NCBI GenBank assembly: GCA_900316585.1
Contig: ONDM01000006.1
Coordinates: 243,578-307,577 of the forward strand
Direction of reading: 5' to 3'
Origin: an uncultured Prevotellaceae bacterium
GTDB lineage: Bacteria > Bacteroidota > Bacteroidia > Bacteroidales > Bacteroidaceae
Length of the DNA: 64,000 bases
The position numbers and the translations under genes are program-made. Shown here in pieces: positions 51,850 through 61,193 of this stretch (positions are counted from its first letter, which is position 1; every line of letters begins with the position of its first letter). The notes under the pieces were generated by a model. The model was given only the letters and a program-made list of their open reading frames with translations, was not told the DNA's origin and ran no database searches.

Positions 51850-53476
51850 TTTGTCTTAACTTTGCGTTAATGTATTTTGCGTAGGCAGATGTCAGGTCCT
51901 GTCCTTTAGATTGTATGGCGCGCATGGCATCTTGATAGCCAGCAGGCATTTCTTTGTATCCTCCATATTGCTGTGCCCAAGAGAGGTAGTGAACGAATTC
52001 ATTTACATTTCCTTTCAATAGAAGCTCTCCAAGGAAGTATTCCAGTGCCATTTTGTTGTCTGTGTTGTTTACGAAGAGTTGCCCCAGCATCTTGTCTATT
52101 TCTGGATAGTGATACAGAAAGTCTTCTTTGAACTGGAATTTTCTAGCTGTGTTCCAAGAAGGGTTTACCATCACCATGTTGTCTTTTCCAATGTATTTAT
52201 CTGCTGTATTTGCCCATTTCTTATAGAATAGAGATTTTTTGAGCAAATCAATGTATTTTTTTGCTACTTTGTGATTTCCCTTAATGAGATAGCATTCTGC
52301 CAGTCTCTTGCAGAATCGGCCACTTTTCTGCCCGTTTAGAATGGATTCTTGCAAGTCAAAGGTATAGCGTAAAGCAGAATTGATCATCCCTAAACGGTAA
52401 AATGCTTCTGATGTTGGAATATTGGAAAACAATTCTTGTACGGATGGCATAAGTAAGGCATCTTCACCACTCTGGTAGAAAGAGAATTGTTTTTCGGCTA
52501 ACTGGCCAGTCTGTGACAATGCCAGATTAATGCAATTTGAAAAGAATGGAGATTGAACTTGGAACTTTTCAGCTCTTTGGATGATTTCATCCCATTTCTC
52601 AAACCTTACCAGATAATCCTGACGTATCAGTTCATATTTTTCTTTATCATATGGGTTTGAGTTGTAAACAAGAAAGCCTACAGAAAGAGCGATAAGAAAA
52701 GAAATGCACCCTTTTACAATAGAAGACTGGAATAGGGCTATACCTTTGGAAACATAAACAGTCAATGCAATAATAAATGGTGCCACATATGGAAACACAG
52801 GTAGAAGTAATGGTAGAGGTATGCGATAATAATAAATACCTAATGCAGCTTCAATCCATGGAGTCTGTGGCAATAATACCATATAAACGAGCCATTGAAG
52901 AATAATAGTGTAAATGGCCATAGATGCATATTTCCATCCATAGTTCCCCATTTTCAATATGATATAAAGCCATACCATAGGTCCGAAACACCAATATAGT
53001 ATAGGTATAATCAGGATATCTGCAAAAACTATCAAGTTCCTGAAAAAATAGCTTGATTTAAGGATTGCAAGCAGAGAGACAAAGTAGGAGAGTAGCAGGT
53101 TCTCATCCCCCATGAGTCCTATCATGATTATTGGGAAGACGAGAGATAAAAAGAAAGCAGAGAGGCTGTCTGTTTTCCCGTAATCTTTTATGAGTAGAAA
53201 CAGAAAGAATTGTGAGGATATAGCTATTAATGATAGGAAAAAAGCACCAAGGTATTCAATATAGTAAAATTGAGTCAGAAATTCACCGATAAATGCAGCT
53301 ACACCACCCGGCATGGATAATCTTTCCATGAAATAATCTCCTGTAAAAAGAAACAATTGGTATTGCTCTTGATACGATAATGCATGAGGAAAGCCAACGG
53401 CCCAAAAAAGGAATATAGCAGCAAAAACCAGCAGAAAGCCAATTCCTAAGGTGTATTTCTGTATTTTACCAGTCAT
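51836..53476 (-). CDS. DUF6057-like polytopic membrane protein, copy a
   Basis: A 546-residue protein. The N-terminal ~270 residues contain about eight membrane helices with the family block (SYQEQYQLFLFTGDYFMERL, then PGGVAAFIGEFLTQFYYIEY). The C-terminal soluble part is helical, TPR-like (RLGMINSALRYTFDLQESIL). Its ATG overlaps the DUF4369 lipoprotein stop by 1 nt (TAATG), and its stop is overlapped by the PD40 copy a gene, so the three are tightly coupled. Confidence 0.75.
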   Translation of the reverse strand: MTGKIQKYTLGIGFLLVFAAIFLFWAVGFPHALSYQEQYQLFLFTGDYFMERLSMPGGVAAFIGEFLTQFYYIEYLGAFFLSLIAISSQFFLFLLIKDYGKTDSLSAFFLSLVFPIIMIGLMGDENLLLSYFVSLLAILKSSYFFRNLIVFADILIIPILYWCFGPMVWLYIILKMGNYGWKYASMAIYTIILQWLVYMVLLPQTPWIEAALGIYYYRIPLPLLLPVFPYVAPFIIALTVYVSKGIALFQSSIVKGCISFLIALSVGFLVYNSNPYDKEKYELIRQDYLVRFEKWDEIIQRAEKFQVQSPFFSNCINLALSQTGQLAEKQFSFYQSGEDALLMPSVQELFSNIPTSEAFYRLGMINSALRYTFDLQESILNGQKSGRFCKRLAECYLIKGNHKVAKKYIDLLKKSLFYKKWANTADKYIGKDNMVMVNPSWNTARKFQFKEDFLYHYPEIDKMLGQLFVNNTDNKMALEYFLGELLLKGNVNEFVHYLSWAQQYGGYKEMPAGYQDAMRAIQSKGQDLTSAYAKYINAKLRQNENE

Positions 53477-54057
53477 TATTTGTCAGATGGATACATTTTT
53501 TGAAGGAACTCATAAAAGATGCCCTCTTTCATGTGTTCTTTCATTTGCTGATTGAATGCTTTCAAATTTTCTTGAATGACTTTACCTTCAGTCAAGAGCA
53601 GATTGTCATTTTTAGTTTCTATGGCTTTTGCACGGAGTTCATTGTATTCTTTGTTGAATTTAGCTAGACCCTCCTTCCATACTTGGAGTGAGTCATTCTG
53701 AGGTGTTCCGGCACTGGTGCTGTTCTTTCCTATTAAGACATGGATGTCCCCCGGTTCAGAAATGACCAAAAGTTCTTGGGTTCCCATTCTAAAATGATAG
53801 TCTAGTTTAATAACTTTCATCTCAGCAGTATCAGGGGTAAACTCGAACTTGCCATTTTCAATGACTACTGAATCCACATGCTCTGCATCTTGAGGGCCAA
53901 ACATAGGCACAAGGAAAATACGTTTGCCGTTCCAATTATCAGACTCCATAGTGCCGTAAATATGGCAAGTGGGTTCTGGCTTCTCTTTGGTTTGACAACT
54001 CATGAAGGAAAAGCCTAATACAATAGTGATTATAAATAGGTTTAGTAGCTTTTTCAT
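53476..54057 (-). CDS. DUF4369-type lipoprotein
   Basis: A 193-residue protein with a lipoprotein signal (FIITIVLGFSFMSCQTK, Cys 21). The N-terminal ~100 residues form a beta domain of the DUF4369 kind (CHIYGTMESDNWNGKRIFLV, GKFEFTPDTAEMKVIKLDYHF), seen at the N-terminus of thioredoxin-like lipoproteins in Bacteroidetes. Here the thioredoxin part is missing, and a ~75-residue helical tail replaces it. First gene of the operon for modules a and b, with its own promoter. Confidence 0.72.
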   Translation of the reverse strand: MKKLLNLFIITIVLGFSFMSCQTKEKPEPTCHIYGTMESDNWNGKRIFLVPMFGPQDAEHVDSVVIENGKFEFTPDTAEMKVIKLDYHFRMGTQELLVISEPGDIHVLIGKNSTSAGTPQNDSLQVWKEGLAKFNKEYNELRAKAIETKNDNLLLTEGKVIQENLKAFNQQMKEHMKEGIFYEFLQKMYPSDK

Positions 54058-54076
54058 TATAGAATGATTTTATTAG

Positions 54077-54107
54077 CAAAAATACTCAAAATAATTAAGA
54101 TGGACAA
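54077..54107 (-). promoter_or_regulatory. Internal promoter for modules a and b
   Basis: TTG (complement of 54105-54107), exactly 20 nt, TATTTTTG (complement of 54077-54084); 19 nt leader to the DUF4369 ATG. It separates these genes from the SusCDE-like operon. Confidence 0.75.
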
Positions 54108-54120
54108 GATTTATTATGAA

Positions 54121-54155
54121 ATAAAGTCCGTCTGATTAAAGCAGACGGACTTTAT
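54121..54155 (-). terminator. Terminator after the surface lipoprotein gene
   Basis: A perfect 14-bp stem (ATAAAGTCCGTCTG / CAGACGGACTTTAT), 7-nt loop, followed on the minus strand by TTTC. It ends the SusC-SusD-lipoprotein transcript. Confidence 0.85.
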
Positions 54156-54185
54156 ATGTTATAGGTTCAAAATCGTAATCGGATA

Positions 54186-55769
54186 TTACTTTCTTTTGAA
54201 TGCCCACCAGGTGGCCTCTTTCCAACTACCTGTACCCTCTTGTGGATAAACAAGTTTCAAGTGGTCGGAATCTAACTGCATGATTTCGAAAGTTGTTGGC
54301 TTAACTGTAGTATCCCAGTGGTCTTCATTTGGAGTATTCTTTGCGTTGATCTGGAATGGGAAGAGGATTGATCCACCATCGGTATACAGGTTACCAAGTG
54401 CCCAGTTAGCTTGTGAACCATCAGCAGAAGCCTGAGTACGGTTCCCATAATACCAGCCACTTACTTCATACTTACCAGAGCGAATTTCATTGCCACTAGC
54501 ATCGTAAGATTTAACAGTTCCTGACTTCCAGTCAAATGTCATGTAGGCATCAGCACTTTCTTCACCGGTTGCATTACCGGTGTCTGAATGACCAAGCTGA
54601 TCTGCCAAGCCCTCAGCAGTGGCACCCCACCAAATACCATCACCGTTAACAATCCAAGAATCACCTGTTGCTGGTGCGTAACCCATGTTACCCCAGACAG
54701 CTTTGTCAGCACGGAATTCAGTATCCCAGGTCCAAGATTTTGATCCATATCCAGTTAGCATTGCTTGAGGGTCAGAAGAGCTCTTGAATGCCCACCAAGT
54801 AGCCTCTTTCCAACTGCCAGTACCCTCTTGCGGATAAACTAATTTGAGATGGTTTGCATCCAGTTGCATAACTTCAAAACGGGTAGGCATAACTGTAGTG
54901 TCCCAGTGGTCTTCATTTGGTTGATTCTTTGCGTTAATCTGGAATGGGAAGAGGATGGCCCCCTCGGTAGTTACCAATGTTCCATAAGACCAGTTTGCTT
55001 GAGAACCATCAGCAGAAGCATGATTACGCTCACCTGTCCAGCCTTCTATTCCAGAAATCTTACCCTTACGAATCTGGTTGCCACCTGCATCGAAACAGAG
55101 AACATTACCATCGTCATAGATTAACATGGTAGCATTGGTGCTTTCTTCACCTGTAGCTTGACCTGTCTCAGAATGACCAAGCTGCTCTGCCAAGCCTTCT
55201 GCAGTGGTTCCCCACCAAATACCATCACCGTTGACAATCCAAGAATCACCAGAAGCTGCAGCGTAACCCATGTTACCCCATACAGCTTTATCTCCACGGA
55301 ATTCAGTGTCCCAAGTCCAAACTTTATAGCCAAAAGCATCGCTGGCAAGCAGCCTCATTTCTGGAGACAACTCTTGAGGTACAAATACTTCAGCTGTTTT
55401 TTGAGCAACAATTGTAGAACCATCGAAATTCTGTGTCTCAACATAGAATGTCTGAGTGGTTGGATTACCACGTTTTGGAATAATAGAGAATCTACCATTT
55501 GCCAAACCTGCTACCAGGACATTCTTATTACCTTCATCATCTAGTTGATAAATAGATACCACACGTGATGGGGAAGTAGTAAAGTAGAAATAGTTACCAT
55601 TTGCTGCTTCAGTGGTATATCCTTCGTCTCCGTATTGGACAATTTTAAAACCATCGGACAACTGAGCTGATGTCAAATCATCACTTGGCATAGTGATACT
55701 ATCCTTGGATGGATCACATGCTGTCAGCAGGCCTAAGGCTGCGATTGTGAATATTATAGACTTTTTCAT
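54186..55769 (-). CDS. SusE/SGBP-like surface lipoprotein with tandem duplicated domain
   Basis: A 527-residue protein with a lipoprotein signal (IAALGLLTACDPS, Cys 18). The N-terminal ~140 residues look like an Ig-type domain. Then two copies of a ~182-residue domain follow, residues ~148-329 and ~344-525, offset 195, very similar throughout (WTWDTEFR, DKAVWGNMGYA, GDSWIVNGDGIWWG, FPFQINAKN, HLKLVYPQEGTGSWKEATWW). They are rich in Trp and other aromatic residues, as expected for a glycan-binding surface. As third gene after SusC/SusD it is probably the glycan-capture lipoprotein of the locus. Confidence 0.82.
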   Translation of the reverse strand: MKKSIIFTIAALGLLTACDPSKDSITMPSDDLTSAQLSDGFKIVQYGDEGYTTEAANGNYFYFTTSPSRVVSIYQLDDEGNKNVLVAGLANGRFSIIPKRGNPTTQTFYVETQNFDGSTIVAQKTAEVFVPQELSPEMRLLASDAFGYKVWTWDTEFRGDKAVWGNMGYAAASGDSWIVNGDGIWWGTTAEGLAEQLGHSETGQATGEESTNATMLIYDDGNVLCFDAGGNQIRKGKISGIEGWTGERNHASADGSQANWSYGTLVTTEGAILFPFQINAKNQPNEDHWDTTVMPTRFEVMQLDANHLKLVYPQEGTGSWKEATWWAFKSSSDPQAMLTGYGSKSWTWDTEFRADKAVWGNMGYAPATGDSWIVNGDGIWWGATAEGLADQLGHSDTGNATGEESADAYMTFDWKSGTVKSYDASGNEIRSGKYEVSGWYYGNRTQASADGSQANWALGNLYTDGGSILFPFQINAKNTPNEDHWDTTVKPTTFEIMQLDSDHLKLVYPQEGTGSWKEATWWAFKRK

Positions 55770-55800
55770 TTCAATTTCAATTAAAGATTTAACATCATGA

Positions 55801-57564
55801 TTACCAACCTGTATATTCAGCTTCTGAACCAGTCCATCCTTCGTTCTGAACTACAGTACCAAGAGCAATCTGAGTTTCAGGCATCTTCTGGAAACCAGCT
55901 GTTGCATTATAGCGGGCTGCATAGCCACCATTATGTGCGGTATTCTTACCAGGAGCTCCACAATAGTATACATCCTGATTTTCCTGTTTTGCCAAAGCTG
56001 TTGCTGCAATATGCCAGCGACGGATGTCGTTCCAACGGATACCTTCACAAGCAAGCTCCCAACGGCGTTCATCCTGAAGTGCTTTCAGAGAATAGCTTGA
56101 AATAGGTTCCAAGCCTGCACGTTTTCTAACCTTGTTGATGCCACTAACATCTTCCTTCAATTCGGATTGCATCAGAAGTGCATCAGCAAAACGAATCAAA
56201 ACTTGATCATGGATGTTACCGAGCTGGAAGTTTTCTTCTCCTGAAGTTTCCCAGTTTCCTGGATACATCAGGTTCTCAAATGTACAAGAATAACCACCTT
56301 CTACAGCATCATTCTTACAAGTGATAGGTGACCACTTCTTAGAATAGTAATCAGTTTCCTGAACGAAGTCTGCCCAACCACCTCTTGTATATGCAGGCAT
56401 TTCTTCAGTATCATTTACGTTGGCAATACTTGCTTTCAGACGCATGTCATTTGGCTCAGCAGCCTGCCAGTCCTTAACCAAGTTAGGTGCAACTGGGCCA
56501 GCACCCCAACCCTGACCGAATGGGAAGGTGTTAGAATATGCCTGACCTCCACGTACTCCGAAGTGAAGAGCCATACCATTTGCATAACCAATAGTGGTTT
56601 GCCAGCTTGCCTGCTTGTTGAATTTCACAGCAAACATAGATTCTGGATTGATACCATTGTCATCCTCTACCCAGTTCAGACCCTGGTTTGCAGTGTAAGG
56701 ATAATCACCTTTAGTTAGTTTGTTAGAATAAGCCCAAAGGTTACGGAAGTCATCTACCAAAGTGTAACCTGAATTGTTAACACAATCATCAATTGCACTA
56801 ATTACTTGCTCTTTTGTCAAGGTAGAGCCATCAGCTAAAGTTACGCTGGTCAAAGGATTATAAGTAGAGCTTACCATATTGGCAACAGTTTCACCATTGC
56901 AATAAAGACCTGTGTAGAACAACCATGCACGAGTTAACATTGCCTCAGCAGTGTATTTATCTACGTGTCCATCGGTTCTTCTTTCATTAGGCATGGTAGT
57001 AGCTGCTTCGTACAAATCTTGCAGAATTTGTCCCCACAGAGCTTTTACATCACCTTGGCTTTGGCTCTCCTGTTTTGGATCTGTAACCAGAGGTACATTT
57101 CCATACATGGAAGCCAATTCATAATAATAGAATGCACGCAAGAACTTAGCCTCACCAAGAGCCTGATTCTTAACAGATTCACTCATACCTGTAGCCTCTG
57201 TCAAAACACCGATAAGAGTATTTGCACGAGCTACACCTGCATAACGGTCAGCATAGAACTGATTGGTCATGTCGGCATTATAGTTACAGAGTAGGTCCTC
57301 TGCCTGCATCAGTTTATCATTGGTTCCACCACCACCAAGCTGATCATCACTAGCTAAGCATGCGTTGTACAGGAATGAGCATTGAGGGTTAGCATGGATG
57401 GTATTCAAATTCTGATAGACGCCAGCAAGAACAGCTTCAGCATCCTCATCAGTTTTTGGGAACTCACTTGTTGACATTTCACCGATATTCTCTACGTTGT
57501 TGATATCGCAAGACGCAAAGCATAACGCTGAAATAACGCAACATGTAAATATTTTGAATTTCAT
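55801..57564 (-). CDS. SusD-family glycan-binding outer-membrane lipoprotein
   Basis: A 587-residue protein with a lipoprotein signal (CCVISALCFASCDINN). RagB/SusD signatures: EAVLAGVYQNLNT, ALGEAKFLRAFYYYELASMYGNVPLVTDP, and the C-terminal LQDERRWELACEGIRWNDIRRW. SusD proteins cap the SusC channel and deliver oligosaccharide. It lies 26 nt after the SusC stop. In this locus the ligand is probably a beta-mannan or glucomannan fragment. Confidence 0.95.
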   Translation of the reverse strand: MKFKIFTCCVISALCFASCDINNVENIGEMSTSEFPKTDEDAEAVLAGVYQNLNTIHANPQCSFLYNACLASDDQLGGGGTNDKLMQAEDLLCNYNADMTNQFYADRYAGVARANTLIGVLTEATGMSESVKNQALGEAKFLRAFYYYELASMYGNVPLVTDPKQESQSQGDVKALWGQILQDLYEAATTMPNERRTDGHVDKYTAEAMLTRAWLFYTGLYCNGETVANMVSSTYNPLTSVTLADGSTLTKEQVISAIDDCVNNSGYTLVDDFRNLWAYSNKLTKGDYPYTANQGLNWVEDDNGINPESMFAVKFNKQASWQTTIGYANGMALHFGVRGGQAYSNTFPFGQGWGAGPVAPNLVKDWQAAEPNDMRLKASIANVNDTEEMPAYTRGGWADFVQETDYYSKKWSPITCKNDAVEGGYSCTFENLMYPGNWETSGEENFQLGNIHDQVLIRFADALLMQSELKEDVSGINKVRKRAGLEPISSYSLKALQDERRWELACEGIRWNDIRRWHIAATALAKQENQDVYYCGAPGKNTAHNGGYAARYNATAGFQKMPETQIALGTVVQNEGWTGSEAEYTGW

Positions 57565-57590
57565 ATTCTTACTATTTTATAAATTCATAT

Positions 57591-60500
57591 TTATTTTTTC
57601 TTGCCAGCGAACTTGATGTTGACACCAACCATGTATGTACGTGGCTGAGGATAGTTACCAACGTCAACACCTGTTACCCAAGGTTCATTACCATTAAGTG
57701 CAGCACCATTTTCTGGATCCATACCCTTATATTTGGTAATAGTAAACAAGTTCTGTGCTGCAAAATAAAGACGAAGTTGCTCGAATGGGCTGTTCTTCTT
57801 CAGTAATTTTGCAAAATCATAACCAATGGTTAAGTTCTGAAGACGGAAGTAACCAGCATTTTCTACATAGATGTCAGAGATTGACTGCCAGTTCACACCA
57901 CGGTTCATTGCTGCCAGCATTGGATACTTGTTAGAAGTACCTTCGCCATTCCAGTAACTGTAAACTTCTGTGGTATAGTTCTCGTATTCGCCATCGGTGA
58001 ACTTACGGAATGAACGTGCAACTTGCTGACCAAGTGCTGCATAACCTGTAACGTTGATATCGAATCCCTTGTAAGATGCACCTAAAGTAAGACCCATAGT
58101 TACATCAGGGTTAGGATTACCAAGGTCTGTCTTGTCATCGTCATTTACAACACCATCACCATTTACGTCTACGAATTTCAGGTCACCAACCTTTAAGTCT
58201 GTACCTTGGTGAGAGTTTGCAGCATTACCACCACACTGGCTAGCAATGTAATCTGCCAGGTCTGCAGGATTCTGGATTACACCAGCGGTCTTATAGCCCC
58301 AGAAGTAACCGATAGGATGTCCTTCTTCGAAACGAGCCATGTAACCAGTACCCTGTGCAAGAAGATCGCTACCACCAGAGTTGTACTTCTGTGAACTGTT
58401 AACCTTAGTTACTTCATTCTTATTGTATGCGATGTTCCAACCTACATTGTATTGGAAATCCTGTCCTGCATTGTCATGCCAATTCAGAGCAAGCTCAATA
58501 CCACGGTTACGTACGGTACCTGCATTCTTCAACTGAGATCTAAAACCAGTTGTAGGAGAAACTGGAACGTAGAGCAGCAAGTCCTTAGTGGTCTTCTGGT
58601 ACCAGTCGAAGGTAACAGCTAAACGACCAGTGAAGAAACGTAAGTCAGCACCTAAGTCAAGCTGTTCTGAAGTTTCCCAAGTCAGGTCTTCATTAGCCAG
58701 GCGTGAAAGAGATGCACCACGGACTGGAGAATCCTTTGTGTTGCCGAAAGAGTAGTTACTGTAAGCATCATAAGCAAATGCAGCCTCATACTGGAATGCA
58801 CCAATGTTCTTGTTACCATTCTGGCCCCAACCAGCACGAAGCTTAAAGAAGTCGAACCAGTCTTCTACACCAGACATGAACTTTTCATTAGATACAACCC
58901 AACCTGCAGAGAATGAAGGGAAGTAACCCCAACGATGTCCAGGTGCAAATACTGAAGAACCATCAGCACGGAAGATTGCAGAGAACATATACTTCTCATT
59001 GTAGTTGTAGTTCAAACGACCGAAGTAAGAGAGGCCCTTTGAATCTGTATAAGGATAACCGCTTACTGTAGCGCTAGTATTATTCTTCATCAAGCTCATG
59101 TAAGCATGCTTCAGATCACCAAAGATTGCGTCAGATGCAGTTGCTGTCAAAGAATAGCCATTGTCTGGACGGCTTTCGCCATATTCCATACCAGCCAACA
59201 CATCAAAATTATGCTTCTCTACGTCGAATTTATAATTTAAGGTATGAGTGGTACCCCAACCCCAACCTTGACTTAAGCTATTTGTAGCCTGGTCGGTTGT
59301 ACGGTAGTCACCCTGGTCATTCAACTTATATGCAGGTAAATATGCACGCCAGCTGCTTGAATTATGGTTATAGTTTACTTGACCACGATAAATCAGTCCC
59401 TTGATAGGCTGAATTTCAATGTAACCGGTCAGATTCAAACCATTGCTTAAACTCTTGTTGTTTGCACTCTGGCTATAGGTCAAAGAAGCGATAGGGTTAG
59501 AAGCATAAGAGGTGTAGTTGAAGAAACCGGAATTCTTCAATTCGTTATAACCAAAGAAACTGCCATCTGCATTATAAATAGGTATAAGTGGGTTTGCACG
59601 AAGCATGTTGGAAATGGAGTTACTGTACTGGTTACCAATCTGGATACCCTGACTCTGTCTGTGAGTATAATACAAGTTTTCTCCTACCTTTACAACATCA
59701 AGACCCTTGCTGTTCTTATAAACAACGTGCTCAGAATTCAATCTGAGGGTGAAACGGCGGAAATCAGACTTTGCGTAATCACCACCAAAGATACCATCTT
59801 GATACTGATAACCCACACCAACAGAGAATTTACTTAATTCACTACCACCAGAAACATTTAATGCATGGCTTGTAGTAACAGCATTCTTGTTGCGAAGAGC
59901 TTCCAGCCAGTTAGTACCAGGGTTACTGCCATTCTGATAAGAAGTAAGCAAGTTCTCATAGCCCTGGAAATAGCTTGCCCAATCACGAGCAGACTCACCA
60001 GAGTTGAATCTAACCAGATCCATAACATTCATGTACTCTTTTGCTGTAAGTAACTGAGGCAAGCGATATACATTTGCCCAACCAATGTTTCCATCGTAAG
60101 TTACCTGTACGTTACCTTCCTTACCTTGTTTGGTAGTAATCAAGATAACACCGTTTGCAGCAGCAGAACCGTAGATGGCACAAGATGCAGCATCCTTCAA
60201 TACGTCGATGCTCTCAATGTCGGCAGGGTTGATGTTGTTGATATCACCACCAGACACACCATCAATAACATAAAGAGGTGTGGTGTTACCGTTAGTACCT
60301 GCACCACGAATCATGACTTTAAAACCGTCACCTGGCTGACCAGAAGCTGCCTGGATGTTAACACCAGGAGTCTGACTCTGCAATGCGCCCAATGCTTGGG
60401 TAGTGTTTAGTTTTGCTACATCGTCACCTTTGACCTGAACAGTCGCACCAGTGACAAGTTTCTTTTTCTGGGTACCATAACCTACAACTACCAGTTCCTC

Positions 60501-60851
60501 CAATGCCTGTGAGTCTTCCTGAAGGACAACTCGCATTCCATTAGCAGCAGGAACCTGAACTGTTGTGTAACCAATGTAGGAAATCTCCAATGTCTGGCCA
60601 GGTCTGGCATCGATAGTGAAGTTTCCATCAAAATCGGTAATAGTACCCACTGTAGTGCCTTTGATAATGACATTTGCACCAATGATAGATTCACCAGTGT
60701 TGTCCACTACAGTACCTGTAATCTTTCCGGTCTGTTGTACAGCATCAACATTGTCACCAGTGTTGGCTGCAAAAACAGAAGGGACACCACTAGCCAGAAA
60801 TGCCATACATATACCGGCCAGTAATGCTTTTGTTCTCAGATTTTGATTCAT
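57591..60851 (-). CDS. SusC-family TonB-dependent transporter
   Basis: A 1086-residue outer-membrane transporter. Signal peptide (~1-29), carboxypeptidase-D-regulatory-like domain (~40-120, GKITGTVVDNTGESIIGANV), TonB-box-like region (LEELVVVGYGTQKKK), plug domain (~145-245, YVIDGVSGGDINNINPADIE and ASCAIYGSAAANGVILITTK) and a 22-stranded barrel. Imports oligosaccharides with SusD, powered by TonB. A -7 box (TAACTTTG, complement of 60927-60934) lies 76 nt upstream of the start. Confidence 0.96.
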   Translation of the reverse strand: MNQNLRTKALLAGICMAFLASGVPSVFAANTGDNVDAVQQTGKITGTVVDNTGESIIGANVIIKGTTVGTITDFDGNFTIDARPGQTLEISYIGYTTVQVPAANGMRVVLQEDSQALEELVVVGYGTQKKKLVTGATVQVKGDDVAKLNTTQALGALQSQTPGVNIQAASGQPGDGFKVMIRGAGTNGNTTPLYVIDGVSGGDINNINPADIESIDVLKDAASCAIYGSAAANGVILITTKQGKEGNVQVTYDGNIGWANVYRLPQLLTAKEYMNVMDLVRFNSGESARDWASYFQGYENLLTSYQNGSNPGTNWLEALRNKNAVTTSHALNVSGGSELSKFSVGVGYQYQDGIFGGDYAKSDFRRFTLRLNSEHVVYKNSKGLDVVKVGENLYYTHRQSQGIQIGNQYSNSISNMLRANPLIPIYNADGSFFGYNELKNSGFFNYTSYASNPIASLTYSQSANNKSLSNGLNLTGYIEIQPIKGLIYRGQVNYNHNSSSWRAYLPAYKLNDQGDYRTTDQATNSLSQGWGWGTTHTLNYKFDVEKHNFDVLAGMEYGESRPDNGYSLTATASDAIFGDLKHAYMSLMKNNTSATVSGYPYTDSKGLSYFGRLNYNYNEKYMFSAIFRADGSSVFAPGHRWGYFPSFSAGWVVSNEKFMSGVEDWFDFFKLRAGWGQNGNKNIGAFQYEAAFAYDAYSNYSFGNTKDSPVRGASLSRLANEDLTWETSEQLDLGADLRFFTGRLAVTFDWYQKTTKDLLLYVPVSPTTGFRSQLKNAGTVRNRGIELALNWHDNAGQDFQYNVGWNIAYNKNEVTKVNSSQKYNSGGSDLLAQGTGYMARFEEGHPIGYFWGYKTAGVIQNPADLADYIASQCGGNAANSHQGTDLKVGDLKFVDVNGDGVVNDDDKTDLGNPNPDVTMGLTLGASYKGFDINVTGYAALGQQVARSFRKFTDGEYENYTTEVYSYWNGEGTSNKYPMLAAMNRGVNWQSISDIYVENAGYFRLQNLTIGYDFAKLLKKNSPFEQLRLYFAAQNLFTITKYKGMDPENGAALNGNEPWVTGVDVGNYPQPRTYMVGVNIKFAGKKK

Positions 60852-61193
60852 ACGTTTACTGTATTAGTTTAGATTTAAAAAATATGTGCTTTTAATATTT
60901 TCACGACACAATACTAATATACATCGCAAAGTTAAACAACTTTTATAACCCCAAAAACTTTGTTTTGCATATCTGCATGATTTGTTAATCATGCGTTAAA
61001 ATAGTATCACTTTTTGAGAAGTTTTTTTGTTTTTAGTCAAAAAATAAGCGGTTTTGGGGGTATTTCAAGTACTTTTTTGAAATATAATACTTTTTTAACA
61101 CATCTTTATGACATCTTGTATTTTGTGATATAACCTTTTGAAGATGTAGAAATTTTACCTATTTTTGCCATACATAATGAAAATTCATGAACT
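60852..61193. promoter_or_regulatory. Divergent control region of the mannan locus
   Basis: Gene-free, A/T-rich. It holds the SusC -7 box on the minus strand (TAACTTTG, 60927-60934), a perfect 8-bp inverted repeat with 4-nt spacer (GCATGATT 60975-60982, AATCATGC 60987-60994) and the GH26 promoter on the plus strand (TTG 61138-61140, 19 nt, TATTTTTG 61160-61167). The inverted repeat is a plausible operator for a regulator acting on both directions. Confidence 0.6.
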
